From contig DASXHZ010000079.1 of NCBI GenBank assembly GCA_036488085.1, positions 1-37,468 of the forward strand: a stretch of 37,468 nt of DNA. Reading direction: 5' to 3'. The position numbers and the translations under genes are program-made. The notes beneath the pieces are model-generated. The model searched no databases. It was not told where the DNA came from and was given only the letters and a program-made list of their open reading frames with translations. Positions 26,417 to 34,117 of the stretch are shown in pieces (the stretch's first letter is position 1; each line of letters opens with the position of its first letter). Source of the stretch: DASXHZ01 sp036488085 (GTDB lineage: Bacteria > Acidobacteriota > Thermoanaerobaculia > Gp7-AA8).

Positions 26417-27139
26417 TCACGCTTGTTTCGCAAGTTCGCTCTCAACCCGTGCCACATCCTCGGGACGATCGACGCCGAGGTGTGGCTGCTCTGTTTGGAC
26501 AACGCGAATTTTAAAACCGTTCTGCAAAGCGCGCAATTGTTCCAGCGACTCGGCGCGCTCCAGCGGGGAGGGCTGGAGCATCGCCAGCGCGCGCAAAACG
26601 GCGGAGCGGTAGCCGTAGAGGCCGATGTGCCGTTGCGCTATCGCCCTCGATCCAAAGGGGATGGCGGCGCGGGAGAAGTAGAGGGCGTCGCCGTCGACCG
26701 CCGTGACGACCTTGACGACGTCGCGCGAAAGAAATTCTTCGTCGCTCTCGATCGGACAGGCGAGGGTCGCCATGTCGACGCCCGGCATCTCGAGCGTCAC
26801 GAAAATCTTGTCGACCGAGGTGACATCGATCAGCGGCTCGTCGCCCTGCACGTTGACGACGGATTCGTACGGCTCGTCGAACAGGGGAAGCGATGCCGCG
26901 ATCCGGTCCGTTCCCGACTGAAAATCGCCCGGCGGCATGACGACGTGTCCGCCGAATGAGCGGACGTGATCCGCGATTCGATCGTCGTCCGTGGCGACGA
27001 AGACGGCGGTCGCGCGCTGCGACTGCGCCGCACGCTCGTAGACGCGCTGGATCAGCGAGACGCCGGCAATCATCGCGAGCGGCTTGCCGGGGAAGCGCGT
27101 CGATGCGTATCGTGCGGGGATGACGATGACGCCGGCCAC
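26417..27139 (-). CDS. kdsB: CMP-Kdo synthetase (3-deoxy-manno-octulosonate cytidylyltransferase)
   Basis: KdsB activates Kdo with CTP for LPS core assembly. The 240-residue protein has the nucleotide-binding start VIVIPARYASTRFPGKPL, VATDDDRI, the NVQGDEPLI motif and the C-terminal GVDRPEDVARVE. The GTG at 27139 puts IPAR at residues 7-10, as in other KdsB proteins. The open frame goes on to 27241 but that part lies in the divergent gene and is not family-like. Even with this shortest start the gene overlaps the beginning of the divergent plus-strand gene (27120) by 20 bases, so each promoter must lie in the other gene. Confidence 0.95.
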   Translation of the reverse strand: MAGVIVIPARYASTRFPGKPLAMIAGVSLIQRVYERAAQSQRATAVFVATDDDRIADHVRSFGGHVVMPPGDFQSGTDRIAASLPLFDEPYESVVNVQGDEPLIDVTSVDKIFVTLEMPGVDMATLACPIESDEEFLSRDVVKVVTAVDGDALYFSRAAIPFGSRAIAQRHIGLYGYRSAVLRALAMLQPSPLERAESLEQLRALQNGFKIRVVQTEQPHLGVDRPEDVARVESELAKQA

Positions 27140-28106
27140 GGCGGCGGATTCTATCCCGCGTGACGACTTCGAACTGATCCGGCGTTTGACGATCGTCATC
27201 GTGCTCGGTTTTCTCTTCGTCGCGGCATTCGTCCGGCTCAATCTCGTCTACGGACGCAAGTTCTTCGACGTCAGCGGCCCGGCGCGCTGGATCTGGCCGA
27301 AGGTCGAAATCAGCGACGAGCTGCCGGTGACCTTCTTCGCGACGCGCGACTTCGACCTCCCCGCCAATCGCTACTACACGAAGATCAAAGTCGCCGGCGA
27401 TCCGCAATACACGCTCTACTTCAACGGCCGCGAGATCGCGGGACGGCGCGTCGGCGATGAGAGCGCGCTCGACGTCTACGACGTCACGCAGCTCGCGAAA
27501 ACGGGACGGAACCGCATCGTGATCGCGGTGCGCGCGACGCAGGGAGTGGGCGGGCTGCTCGCCGCGCTCGATATCTCGCCCGAGGCCGAGAACTACGTCG
27601 TCACCGATGCGTCGTGGAAAGTGGCGACGTCGTGGCGTCCGGAGCTGATCGCGCGCGACGTCTCCGGCATGCAGCATCCGAGGGTCATCGGCACGCCGCC
27701 GATCGGACGGTGGAACTACCTGAAACCGCGGCCTGTGCCGCTGGAGGTCCCTCCGATGGCGACCGTCGTACCGATCGGCTCGTGGTATTTCCGCGGCGCG
27801 TTGCCGGAAGTCCAGGTGATCGAAGGGGTCGCGGTTCGCGGCTCGAAGTACACGCGCGCCTGGGCGTACGATTTCGGCAAGATCATGAGCGGCCGGATCC
27901 GTCTGACGCGCACGACCATGATCGGCGGCGATGTCATCGACGTGCGCCTGACCGGCACGAAGGAACAGCTGCTACCGGTCGAGGGCGATCTCCACTCATT
28001 CTGCTTCGCCCCCGGCGAGCGCACCGTCACCGATCCGGAGGAGCGGTTGTTCCGTTACGTCGCGATCTATGAGCGGCCCGCGACGCCAGAGGCGGTTATC
28101 CGTTAA
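27120..28106 (+). CDS. Membrane-anchored protein with rhamnosidase-type beta domains, no catalytic domain
   Basis: A 328-residue protein. After about 22 residues comes one membrane helix (about 23-45, RRLTIVIVLGFLFVAAFVRL). The rest is outside the cytoplasm. Residues about 60-165 (ARWIWPK..., ATRDFDLPA, YTLYFNGREIAG, DVYDVTQLAKTGRNRIVIAV) resemble the N-terminal carbohydrate-binding beta domain of GH78 alpha-L-rhamnosidases. Residues about 250-320 (YDFGKIMSGRIRLT, then DVRLTGTKEQL) resemble the next beta domain of the same enzymes. The (alpha/alpha)6 catalytic barrel is missing, so it is more likely a glycan-binding or structural protein. The ATG at 27120 is preferred; another in-frame ATG is at 27126. 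The last codons and the TAA stop lie in the heptad hairpin at 28094-28162. Confidence 0.7.
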   Translation: MTMTPATAADSIPRDDFELIRRLTIVIVLGFLFVAAFVRLNLVYGRKFFDVSGPARWIWPKVEISDELPVTFFATRDFDLPANRYYTKIKVAGDPQYTLYFNGREIAGRRVGDESALDVYDVTQLAKTGRNRIVIAVRATQGVGGLLAALDISPEAENYVVTDASWKVATSWRPELIARDVSGMQHPRVIGTPPIGRWNYLKPRPVPLEVPPMATVVPIGSWYFRGALPEVQVIEGVAVRGSKYTRAWAYDFGKIMSGRIRLTRTTMIGGDVIDVRLTGTKEQLLPVEGDLHSFCFAPGERTVTDPEERLFRYVAIYERPATPEAVIR

Positions 28107-28162
28107 CCGTTATCCGTTATCAGATCAAACGCCCGATAACGGATAACGGATAACGGATAACC
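28094..28162. repeat. Two-armed heptad hairpin (unit GGATAAC) carrying a stop codon
   Basis: Left arm 28094-28121 (GTTATCC-type units) and right arm 28135-28162 (GGATAAC units) are each 28 bases, pair with only one mismatch and are separated by 13 bases. The single mismatch is base A105 of CGTTAACC in place of T, and it creates the TAA stop (28104-28106) of the rhamnosidase-like gene. The element lies between convergent gene ends and is probably also a terminator. Confidence 0.95.
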
Positions 28163-28172
28163 CGCGACCGCG

Positions 28173-28928
28173 TCAGTAAATCACGCGTCGCACGAAGTAC
28201 TCCTGCTGCGTGAGTTGCTTGGCGTCGAGCGCCTGCGCGTCTTCGCGGGTCATCTGGAACCGTCCGGCCGAACCGCCGACCGTGGTCTTCATGAAGAGCT
28301 CGACCATCTTGATGTCGGCGCCGGGGACGCCGGCGTTGCGGACGATCAGGAACGACGTCGCCGAGATGGCGTTGAAGACCTTATCCTCGCTGTCGGCCGT
28401 GAGGTCGGCGCGTACGACGCCGGGTGACGGCGACGAGATCTTCTGCTCGAAGAGGCCGACGTTCTCGTAGGCGCGCGCAAACTTGTCGAGCACTTCCTGG
28501 CTGAGATTCCCGTTGCTGCCCACCGACGGAGCCGGCGCGGCAGCCGCCGCGCCCGGAGCGGGAGCGGCGGTCGGAACCGGCGGCGGCGGAGTCATCCTCT
28601 TGATGTGGACGACCGACCCGAGGCCGGCCTCCTGAGGCTGCGCTGCCGGAGAGAGAGCATTGTTGACGGTGTTGAGGATCTTCGCGCCGCCGAGGCCGGC
28701 GTTGGTCGTCTGCTCCGACTTGGCGACGTCGATCAGCGTCGGGTCGATCGCCAGCGTCTGTCCGTTCTCGAGCTGAACGATCGCCTTCCCGTTCTGCATC
28801 GTCCACTTCGCCTTCGCCTTGTACGTCTGGCCGTTCTTCAGAACGACGATGTAGCTGGCGAACGCGTTGGCCGTGACGAAGGCTGCCAGCGCGGCGACGA
28901 CGAGTGATTTCTTCAGCAATTTCTTCAT
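28173..28928 (-). CDS. Secreted Ala/Pro-rich protein of unknown function
   Basis: A 251-residue precursor starting MKKLLKKSLVVAALAAF, with a signal peptide to about residue 24 (ANAFA). A small beta unit follows (YIVVLKNGQTYKAKAKWTMQNGKAIVQLENGQTLAIDP), which may be an SH3-like fold. Then come a Pro/Ala-rich linker (about 120-150) and a C-terminal helical/beta part (about 155-251) with EDKVFNAISATSFLIVRN. I do not recognise a family. The ATG at 28928 is chosen over a longer frame to 29039 because it gives the signal peptide and avoids overlap with aroF. A good TATAAT lies just upstream. Confidence 0.8.
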   Translation of the reverse strand: MKKLLKKSLVVAALAAFVTANAFASYIVVLKNGQTYKAKAKWTMQNGKAIVQLENGQTLAIDPTLIDVAKSEQTTNAGLGGAKILNTVNNALSPAAQPQEAGLGSVVHIKRMTPPPPVPTAAPAPGAAAAAPAPSVGSNGNLSQEVLDKFARAYENVGLFEQKISSPSPGVVRADLTADSEDKVFNAISATSFLIVRNAGVPGADIKMVELFMKTTVGGSAGRFQMTREDAQALDAKQLTQQEYFVRRVIY

Positions 28929-28938
28929 CGGGCCGTCA

Positions 28939-28944
28939 ATTATA
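28939..28944 (-). promoter_or_regulatory. Consensus -10 box (TATAAT) close to a start codon
   Basis: TATAAT on the minus strand at 28944-28939 is a perfect -10 box, rare in this GC-rich segment, inside the 24-base gap between the divergent starts at 28928 (-) and 28953 (+). Its start site would be about 28932, leaving a leader of about 4 bases, so the mRNA would be nearly leaderless. No good -35 is seen. Confidence 0.45.
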
Positions 28945-28952
28945 CTGACCAA

Positions 28953-29996
28953 ATGCTCGTAGTCATGGATGCCGGCGCGCGGCCGGAACAAGTCGAAGCC
29001 GTCGTACGCCACATCGAGAAGCTCGGCCTCAAGGCGCATCCCATCCCGGGGGCGAACCGCACGGCGATCGGCATCACCGGCCTGCAGCAGCGAGCCGCCG
29101 ACCCAGAGGTGCTGGAGAACTTCCCCGGCGTCAAGGAAGTCATCCGCGTCTCGCAGCCGTACAAGCTCGTCTCGCGGGAGGCGAAGCCGGACGACACCAT
29201 CGTCAACGTCGGCGGCGTCGAAGTCGGCGGGAACGGGATCGTCGTGATCGGCGGGCCGTGTGCGGTCGAGTCGCTCGACCAGACGCGGATCATCGCCGAG
29301 GGGATCAAACGCGCGGGCGGCCAGCTCCTCCGCGGCGGCGCCTACAAGCCGCGCAGCTCACCCTACTCATTCCAAGGCCTCGGCGAGAAGGGTCTCGAAT
29401 ACCTGGCGCGCGTTCGCGAGGAGTTCGACATTCCGATCATCACCGAGGCGATCGATCACGAGTCGCTGCAGCTCGTCGACAAGTACGCCGACTGCATCCA
29501 GATCGGCGCGCGGAACATGCAGAACTTCTCGCTGCTGAAGGTCGCGGGACGTGCGCGCAAGCCTGTGCTGCTGAAGCGCGGCATGTCGGCGACCCTCGAA
29601 GAGCTCCTGCTGTCGGCCGAATACATCATGGCCGAGGGGAACTACAACGTAATGCTGTGCGAGCGCGGCGTCCGGACGTTTGCCGACCACACCCGCAACA
29701 CCGTCGACCTCTCGGTCGTCCCGGCCATCAAACGAATCTCGCACCTCCCGATCCTGGTCGACCCCTCGCATGGCACCGGGAAGCGCAACAAAGTGCTCCC
29801 CATGTCGCGTGCTGCCATCGCGATCGGTGCCGACGGCGTCCTGATCGAAGTGCACCACAAGCCCGAAGAGGCGCTCAGCGACGGTCCGCAGGCCATCCTG
29901 CCGGAGACGTTCGCCCAATGCGTCCGAGAGTGCGAGGCGATCGCGGCGGTGGTGGGGCGGACGCTCGTGCCGGTGCTGGCCAAAAGTCTATCCTGA
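28953..29996 (+). CDS. aroF: DAHP synthase, type I-beta with N-terminal regulatory domain
   Basis: DAHP synthase makes the first shikimate-pathway compound from phosphoenolpyruvate and erythrose-4-phosphate. The 347-residue protein has an N-terminal ferredoxin-like domain (about 1-70, MLVVMDAGARPEQVEAVVRH...) like that of the Thermotoga enzyme, where it binds Tyr/Phe for feedback control. The barrel has GPCAVES, RGGAYKPRSSPYSFQG, IQIGARNMQNF, KRGMSAT and DPSHGTGKR. Its ATG is 25 bases from the divergent ATG of the secreted protein, so its promoter must lie inside that gene. The stop is followed at once by a palindromic element. pyk, which competes for phosphoenolpyruvate, is next on the same strand. 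Confidence 0.96.
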   Translation: MLVVMDAGARPEQVEAVVRHIEKLGLKAHPIPGANRTAIGITGLQQRAADPEVLENFPGVKEVIRVSQPYKLVSREAKPDDTIVNVGGVEVGGNGIVVIGGPCAVESLDQTRIIAEGIKRAGGQLLRGGAYKPRSSPYSFQGLGEKGLEYLARVREEFDIPIITEAIDHESLQLVDKYADCIQIGARNMQNFSLLKVAGRARKPVLLKRGMSATLEELLLSAEYIMAEGNYNVMLCERGVRTFADHTRNTVDLSVVPAIKRISHLPILVDPSHGTGKRNKVLPMSRAAIAIGADGVLIEVHHKPEEALSDGPQAILPETFAQCVRECEAIAAVVGRTLVPVLAKSLS

Positions 29997-30086
29997 GGAG
30001 CGAAGCGACGAAGGATCTCCGGTGCGTCTGCGTCGCTAGAATTTCCGCGCCTCGAAGGTGCACCGAAGATGCTTCGCTTCGCTCAG
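29993..30086. repeat. Palindromic element between aroF and pyk
   Basis: An element of about 94 bases with imperfect inverted ends: the left end CTGAGGAGCGAAGCGACGAA (29993 onward, then GGATCTCCGGTGC) faces the right end GTGCACCGAAGATGCTTCGC then TTCGCTCAG (30058-30086). It overlaps the aroF stop codon (TGA in CTGAG) and ends 27 bases before pyk. The core resembles the element between tolQ and tolR (15063-15199), so the two are probably from one family. Confidence 0.75.
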
Positions 30087-30113
30087 CATAGACTCCAGGC
30101 ATAGGGTCCAACC

Positions 30114-31538
30114 TTGAGACGCACCAAAATCATCGCGACCCTCGGCCCCGCCTGCAGCAGCGAAGAGACCATCTACCGGCTGCTGACGTCGGGTGTCGAC
30201 GTCTTCCGGCTGAACTTCTCGCACGGCTCGCATGCGCAGCATGAGGAGATCATCAGTGTCGTACGCGAGGCGTCGATGGCGATCGGGCGCTACATCCCGA
30301 TCGTCGGCGACATCCAGGGCCCCAAGCTCCGCATCGGCGAAGTCGAAGGGGTGATTCCGCTGCAGACCGGTACGAGGTTCGTGATCACCACCGAGCCGCT
30401 CATCGGCAACGCGGATCGCGTTTCGACGCCGTTCACGCCGCTGCCGCGCGAGGTGCAGGTCGGCCATCGCATCCTGATCAATGACGGGCTCGTGGAGCTG
30501 ATCGTCACCGGCATCGAGGGCGTCAGCGTCACGACGCGCGTCGTGCACGGAGGGATGATCTCGTCGAAGAAGGGGATGAACTTCCCCGACTCCGAACTGA
30601 CGATTCCGGCGATCACGGAGAAGGATCGCGAAGACGTCGCGTTCGCGGTGCAGCACCAGCTCGACTACATCGCGGCGTCGTTCATCCGCCGGCGCACCGA
30701 CATCGAGGACCTTCGCGCGTTGCTCGCGTCGCATGGCGGCAGCGACATCCTCGTGATCGCCAAGCTCGAGAAGCCGCAGGCGATCGACAACCTCGAGGAG
30801 ATCCTCGAAGTCAGCGACGGCGTCATGGTCGCCCGCGGCGACCTCGGCGTCGAGCTGCCGCCGGAAGCGGTTCCGACGGTGCAGAAACAGATCATCAGCG
30901 AAGCATCGCGGTGGGGGCGTTTCGCCATCACCGCGACGCAGATGCTCGAGTCGATGACGACGAATGCCCGGCCGACGCGCGCCGAGGCGTCGGACGTCGC
31001 GAATGCGATCTTCGATGGGAGCGACGCCGTGATGCTGTCGGCGGAGACGGCGTCGGGGAAGTACCCGGTCGAGGCCGTGCAGATGATGGCGCGAATCATC
31101 TCGTCGGCGGAAGTGAGCCGGAGGGCATACGCGCATGAGATGCCGGCCTTTCGGAAAGAGAGCGACTCCGACGAGTTCACCGACGCCCTCGCCGGCGCGG
31201 CGAACTACGCGGCCGAGGCGATCGACGCCAAGTACATCGTCGTCTTCACGCAGACCGGATTCGCCGCGAAGCTGATGTCGAAGTTCCGGCCGCGTGCCCC
31301 GATCGTGGCGCTCACGCCGTCGAGCTGGGTCGCGCGGCGGATGAACATCCTCTGGGGCGTGCAGCCGTACGTCCTCAAAGAGGCGGGGGAGTACCACGAG
31401 CAGATCGTCGACCGGGTCGACGAGTACCTCCTGTCGAAGGACATCGTCCGGCCTGGCGACCGGCTCGTCATCCTGATGGGCTCGCCGATCTACCAGCGCG
31501 CGAAAACGAACCTCCTGCGCGTCCACCGGGTACGGTAG
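30114..31538 (+). CDS. pyk: Pyruvate kinase
   Basis: Pyruvate kinase converts phosphoenolpyruvate and ADP to pyruvate and ATP. The 474-residue protein has the family motifs in order: RRTKIIATLGPA, FRLNFSHGSH, GDIQGPKLRIG, the B domain, IAKLEKPQAIDNLEEIL (catalytic Lys), VARGDLGVELP, ATQMLESM with NARPTRAEASDVANAI, and a C-terminal regulatory domain. The start is TTG at 30114 (LRRTKII); no ATG gives a full-length N-terminus. It follows aroF across a palindromic element. Heptad repeat units begin four bases after its stop. Confidence 0.98.
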   Translation: MRRTKIIATLGPACSSEETIYRLLTSGVDVFRLNFSHGSHAQHEEIISVVREASMAIGRYIPIVGDIQGPKLRIGEVEGVIPLQTGTRFVITTEPLIGNADRVSTPFTPLPREVQVGHRILINDGLVELIVTGIEGVSVTTRVVHGGMISSKKGMNFPDSELTIPAITEKDREDVAFAVQHQLDYIAASFIRRRTDIEDLRALLASHGGSDILVIAKLEKPQAIDNLEEILEVSDGVMVARGDLGVELPPEAVPTVQKQIISEASRWGRFAITATQMLESMTTNARPTRAEASDVANAIFDGSDAVMLSAETASGKYPVEAVQMMARIISSAEVSRRAYAHEMPAFRKESDSDEFTDALAGAANYAAEAIDAKYIVVFTQTGFAAKLMSKFRPRAPIVALTPSSWVARRMNILWGVQPYVLKEAGEYHEQIVDRVDEYLLSKDIVRPGDRLVILMGSPIYQRAKTNLLRVHRVR

Positions 31539-31541
31539 TTC

Positions 31542-31840
31542 GCGTTACGAGTGACGCGTTACGAGGGCAGTGGGAAGCAGACGAGAGCCCTCCGCTGAAG
31601 CAGTTCCATAAGCAACTAACCCGACACGAAGGGGGATTGAGGTTCGAGGTTCGAGGGAAGAATGAAGAGATAAGGAAGAACCTGTTCGGGGCTAGCTCTT
31701 CGGCTCTTCCCTCGAATCTCGAACCTCTTCCCCCATCGTCGGCCTCCGCTTGAACTCGCCCGCAGACTTATGTGCAAAGCCCAAAGCCCCGTAACCCGTA
31801 ACCCCGTAACCCCGTAACCCCGTAACCCGTAACCCGTAAC
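31542..31840. repeat. Cluster of three heptad arrays in the pyk downstream gap
   Basis: The 366-base gap 31539-31904 contains no gene but three 7-base-period arrays. (1) 31542-31569: GCGTTAC GAGTGAC GCGTTAC GAGGGCA. (2) 31639-31680: GAGGTTC GAGGTTC GAGGGAA and drifting units, with a facing arm at 31707-31734 (TTCCCTC GAATCTC GAACCTC); the 21-base inner arms pair with one mismatch. (3) 31787-31840: seven copies of CCGTAAC with 7- or 8-base spacing. Arrays 1 and 3 share the core GTTAC/GTAAC in opposite direction and may pair around array 2, giving nested hairpins. Confidence 0.9.
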
Positions 31841-31904
31841 GATCAACACGTTTTCGTCACACCTGTCGGTCCGTGTTTCGCAGGCGTCCTGTGAGCGGAG
31901 TACC

Positions 31905-33674
31905 ATGACCCTGACCATGCGCAGGATCCACGCGCTCGCAGTCGCCTCCATCCTCGCCGCTACCGTGGTGCAGGCGGAGCCGATCCCCGCGATGCTGCAG
32001 GTTCTCGGCAGTGTTTCGAGCGCCTCGCATCCGATCTCGAACGCGCTCGTGATCGCGCTCAACCTCAAAGACCTCGCCGCCATCCAGACCTTCACGACCG
32101 CCGACGGCTCGTTCGCGATGCCGCCGCTGCCCGCCGGCATCTACAAGCTCATCGCGGTCAAGCAGGGCTTCGCGCCGGCGATCGCGACCGTGCTTCCGAC
32201 CAAGCCGAGCCACACCATCAAGCTCTCGCTCGACCGCGAGGGGAACCAGAGCAAGAAGTCGACAAGCGACGAGATGTGGCAGATACGTGCGTCGCTGCCG
32301 CCCGATATCCTCCGCGAGCTCGATCAGACCCTCGATCCGGCGCCTCAGGAGGCGCTCAACCTCCCGCGCGTACGAGGCGAGATGTCGTCGATCACCGGCG
32401 TCTCGGACCAGACCCAGAACGCGGCGGCCATCGCGCAGACGAGCTTCGGCGTCCTCTCGCGGCTCGGCGACACCTGGCAGATCGGCGTGCGCGGCAACGT
32501 GCACCGCATCGACGATCCGACCGACAGCCAGCGTTTCGGCGAGGCGGCGGCGCAGTCGAGCGTGATGTCGATGGAGCTGCGCTCCTCGCCGACCGATTCG
32601 TACCGCGTGGCGTCGACCCGGAGCTACTGGCGCTACCGCGATACGGTCGACCAGGCCGACATGACCTCGCACGACGTGCAGTGGGAGCATGGGACGACCA
32701 AGGTCGGCGTCCACTACTTCGCACAGGAAAACCTGTTCGACACCACGCGCGCCTCGGACATCCTCGAGGTCACCGGGGGAACGACGCTGATGCAGTCGCG
32801 CCACGGCGACGTCGGCGTCACGATGCGCGTGGCGCAGGAGAACGTCCACACCGCGTCGATCGCCCCGATCCGTACGGCCGACCTGACGGCGAACGGCACG
32901 CTGGTCGTCGCGCCGGCCGTGCTGCTGCGTTACGGCATGTCGAGCCGGACCGGCATCGATGGCACCGAGCTGGCGCCGCGCACCGGCGCCGAACTGAAGC
33001 TCAGCAAGGACACGGCGCTGGTCGTCAGTGGACTCTACAAAGTCATCGACCCGAAGCGGAGCGGCGTCATGCCGCCGAGCGTGGTCGACTGGTCGGACGA
33101 TGGCCACGTGCTGCCCCGCTACGCCTATTCGCTCGGGATCGTCTCGGGCGACGAGAACGCGACCCATCTGTCTGCCATCGCGACCGTGAGCGCAATCGAA
33201 ACCCCGTTCCGGATGCTCCTCGTCACCGACGGCCAGCCGCAGCAGTTCTGGGACGGCATCTACGTCGACTCGGGCGACGTCCGGCGCGACCTCCGCGTCT
33301 CCTGCCGCAAGGACATCAGCAACAAGCTCGCGATCGACATCTCGACCAGCGCCGGCACCGCCACCCCCCGCTTCGGAACCGCGACGAAGTCGTACGTCAG
33401 CGGCGACCTCCAGACGATCTTCTTCCCGACCGGAACGTCACTCCTGATCTCATTCGTCAGCCTGCAACAGCCGCAGGACAACCGCGGCGACTACCGCAGC
33501 GAGCGCGTGAACCTCCGCATGGCGCAGTCGCTCCACCTCCCCCTCGACCTCAAGCTCCTCCTCGGCCTCGAGCTAGTCCACTCCGAGAACTCCCCCTACC
33601 TCCTCGACGTCATCGACCCCACCGTCGCCGGCGCCACGCGCCGCTACCTCGGCGGCCTCGCGGTCAACTTCTAG
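31905..33674 (+). CDS. Outer-membrane beta-barrel protein with carboxypeptidase-regulatory-like domain
   Basis: A 589-residue precursor with a signal peptide to about residue 24 (VVQAEP). A carboxypeptidase-regulatory-like beta sandwich lies at about 30-110 (ISNALVIALNLKDLAAIQTFTTADGSFAMPPLPAGIYKL). After a linker, about 400 residues of alternating polar/hydrophobic strands end in LGGLAVNF, a terminal Phe as in barrels inserted by BamA. This is the domain order of SusC/Oar-like TonB-dependent receptors, but no plug domain and no TonB box are visible, and the barrel is short. It may be a simple porin-like barrel or a degenerate relative of those receptors. The ATG at 31905 has CGGAG nearby. 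Confidence 0.75.
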   Translation: MTLTMRRIHALAVASILAATVVQAEPIPAMLQVLGSVSSASHPISNALVIALNLKDLAAIQTFTTADGSFAMPPLPAGIYKLIAVKQGFAPAIATVLPTKPSHTIKLSLDREGNQSKKSTSDEMWQIRASLPPDILRELDQTLDPAPQEALNLPRVRGEMSSITGVSDQTQNAAAIAQTSFGVLSRLGDTWQIGVRGNVHRIDDPTDSQRFGEAAAQSSVMSMELRSSPTDSYRVASTRSYWRYRDTVDQADMTSHDVQWEHGTTKVGVHYFAQENLFDTTRASDILEVTGGTTLMQSRHGDVGVTMRVAQENVHTASIAPIRTADLTANGTLVVAPAVLLRYGMSSRTGIDGTELAPRTGAELKLSKDTALVVSGLYKVIDPKRSGVMPPSVVDWSDDGHVLPRYAYSLGIVSGDENATHLSAIATVSAIETPFRMLLVTDGQPQQFWDGIYVDSGDVRRDLRVSCRKDISNKLAIDISTSAGTATPRFGTATKSYVSGDLQTIFFPTGTSLLISFVSLQQPQDNRGDYRSERVNLRMAQSLHLPLDLKLLLGLELVHSENSPYLLDVIDPTVAGATRRYLGGLAVNF

Positions 33675-33680
33675 GACGCG

Positions 33681-33893
33681 ATGGCGGAGCTGAAGTCGAT
33701 CATCCATTCCGATCCGGAGATCCACAGCGGCGATCCGGTATTCATCGGAACGCGCGTCCCCGTTCGCACGCTCCTGGACTACATCGAGGGGGGAGATAGC
33801 CTCGACGTCTTCCTCGAAAACTTTCCAAGCGTGAGGCGCGAACAGGCAATCGCATTTCTCGAAGAGGCCGGGCGCGTAGCGTTGGCCCAGTGA
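33681..33893 (+). CDS. DUF433 protein (antitoxin-like)
   Basis: A 70-residue cytoplasmic protein matching DUF433: start region IIHSDPEIHSGDPVFIGTRVPVRTLLDYIEGG, then a short helix-turn-helix-like end (LENFPSVRREQAIAFLEEAGRVAL). DUF433 proteins are often antitoxin-like partners of DUF5615 PIN-fold proteins encoded just downstream. No such partner follows here, so it is an orphan. It lies 7 bases after the barrel gene, likely on the same transcript. Its 3' half is antisense to the read-through tail of the broken DUF4926 gene. Confidence 0.85.
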   Translation: MAELKSIIHSDPEIHSGDPVFIGTRVPVRTLLDYIEGGDSLDVFLENFPSVRREQAIAFLEEAGRVALAQ

Positions 33894-34088
33894 AGTAGTA
33901 CGAGCTGCTCCCGACGGAGCGCCAGTTCCGCGTACGTCTCACCGCGGCCGCCGCTGAACTCGACCTCGTACACGTCACGTTCGAGAACCTCCACGACAGT
34001 GCTCACTTCGCCGCGCGCGAGATAGTCTCTCCGGAATGTCTTCGATCAGTGCGACCGTGTCGAGCAGTCCGATGCTTTTCTCACCCAT
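33779..34088 (-). pseudogene. DUF4926 gene broken by a frameshift
   Basis: From the ATG at 34088 the minus strand reads MGEKSIGLLDTVALIEDIPE, the standard start of DUF4926 proteins. After about 20 codons the frame is lost. The rest of the family pattern continues in another frame as RDYLARGEVSTVVEVLERD, then VYEVEFSGGRGETYAELA and LRREQLVLLH, ending at 33890. One added base near 34025-34031 would rejoin both parts. The conserved part stops exactly at the DUF433 stop; the open frame then runs on for 37 codons to 33779, so the native stop is also lost. Either a decayed gene or a single-base assembly error. DUF4926 proteins often accompany toxin-like partners, and none is seen. Confidence 0.75.
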
Positions 34089-34095
34089 GTTCCCG

Positions 34096-34117
34096 GTTGC
34101 GCCGCGGATGGCGCAAC
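34096..34117. promoter_or_regulatory. 22-base palindrome upstream of the DUF4926 start
   Basis: GTTGCGCC-GCGGAT-GGCGCAAC has perfect 8-base arms and lies 7 bases upstream of the broken DUF4926 start codon. It may be an operator for autoregulation, as in antitoxin genes, or a leader hairpin. The remaining bases of the 33894-34250 gap up to the next gene show nothing else. Confidence 0.35.

Noticed and set aside
33681..33893. Complete DUF433/DUF5615 toxin-antitoxin pair
   Set aside because: No DUF5615-like frame exists downstream on the plus strand up to 34250.
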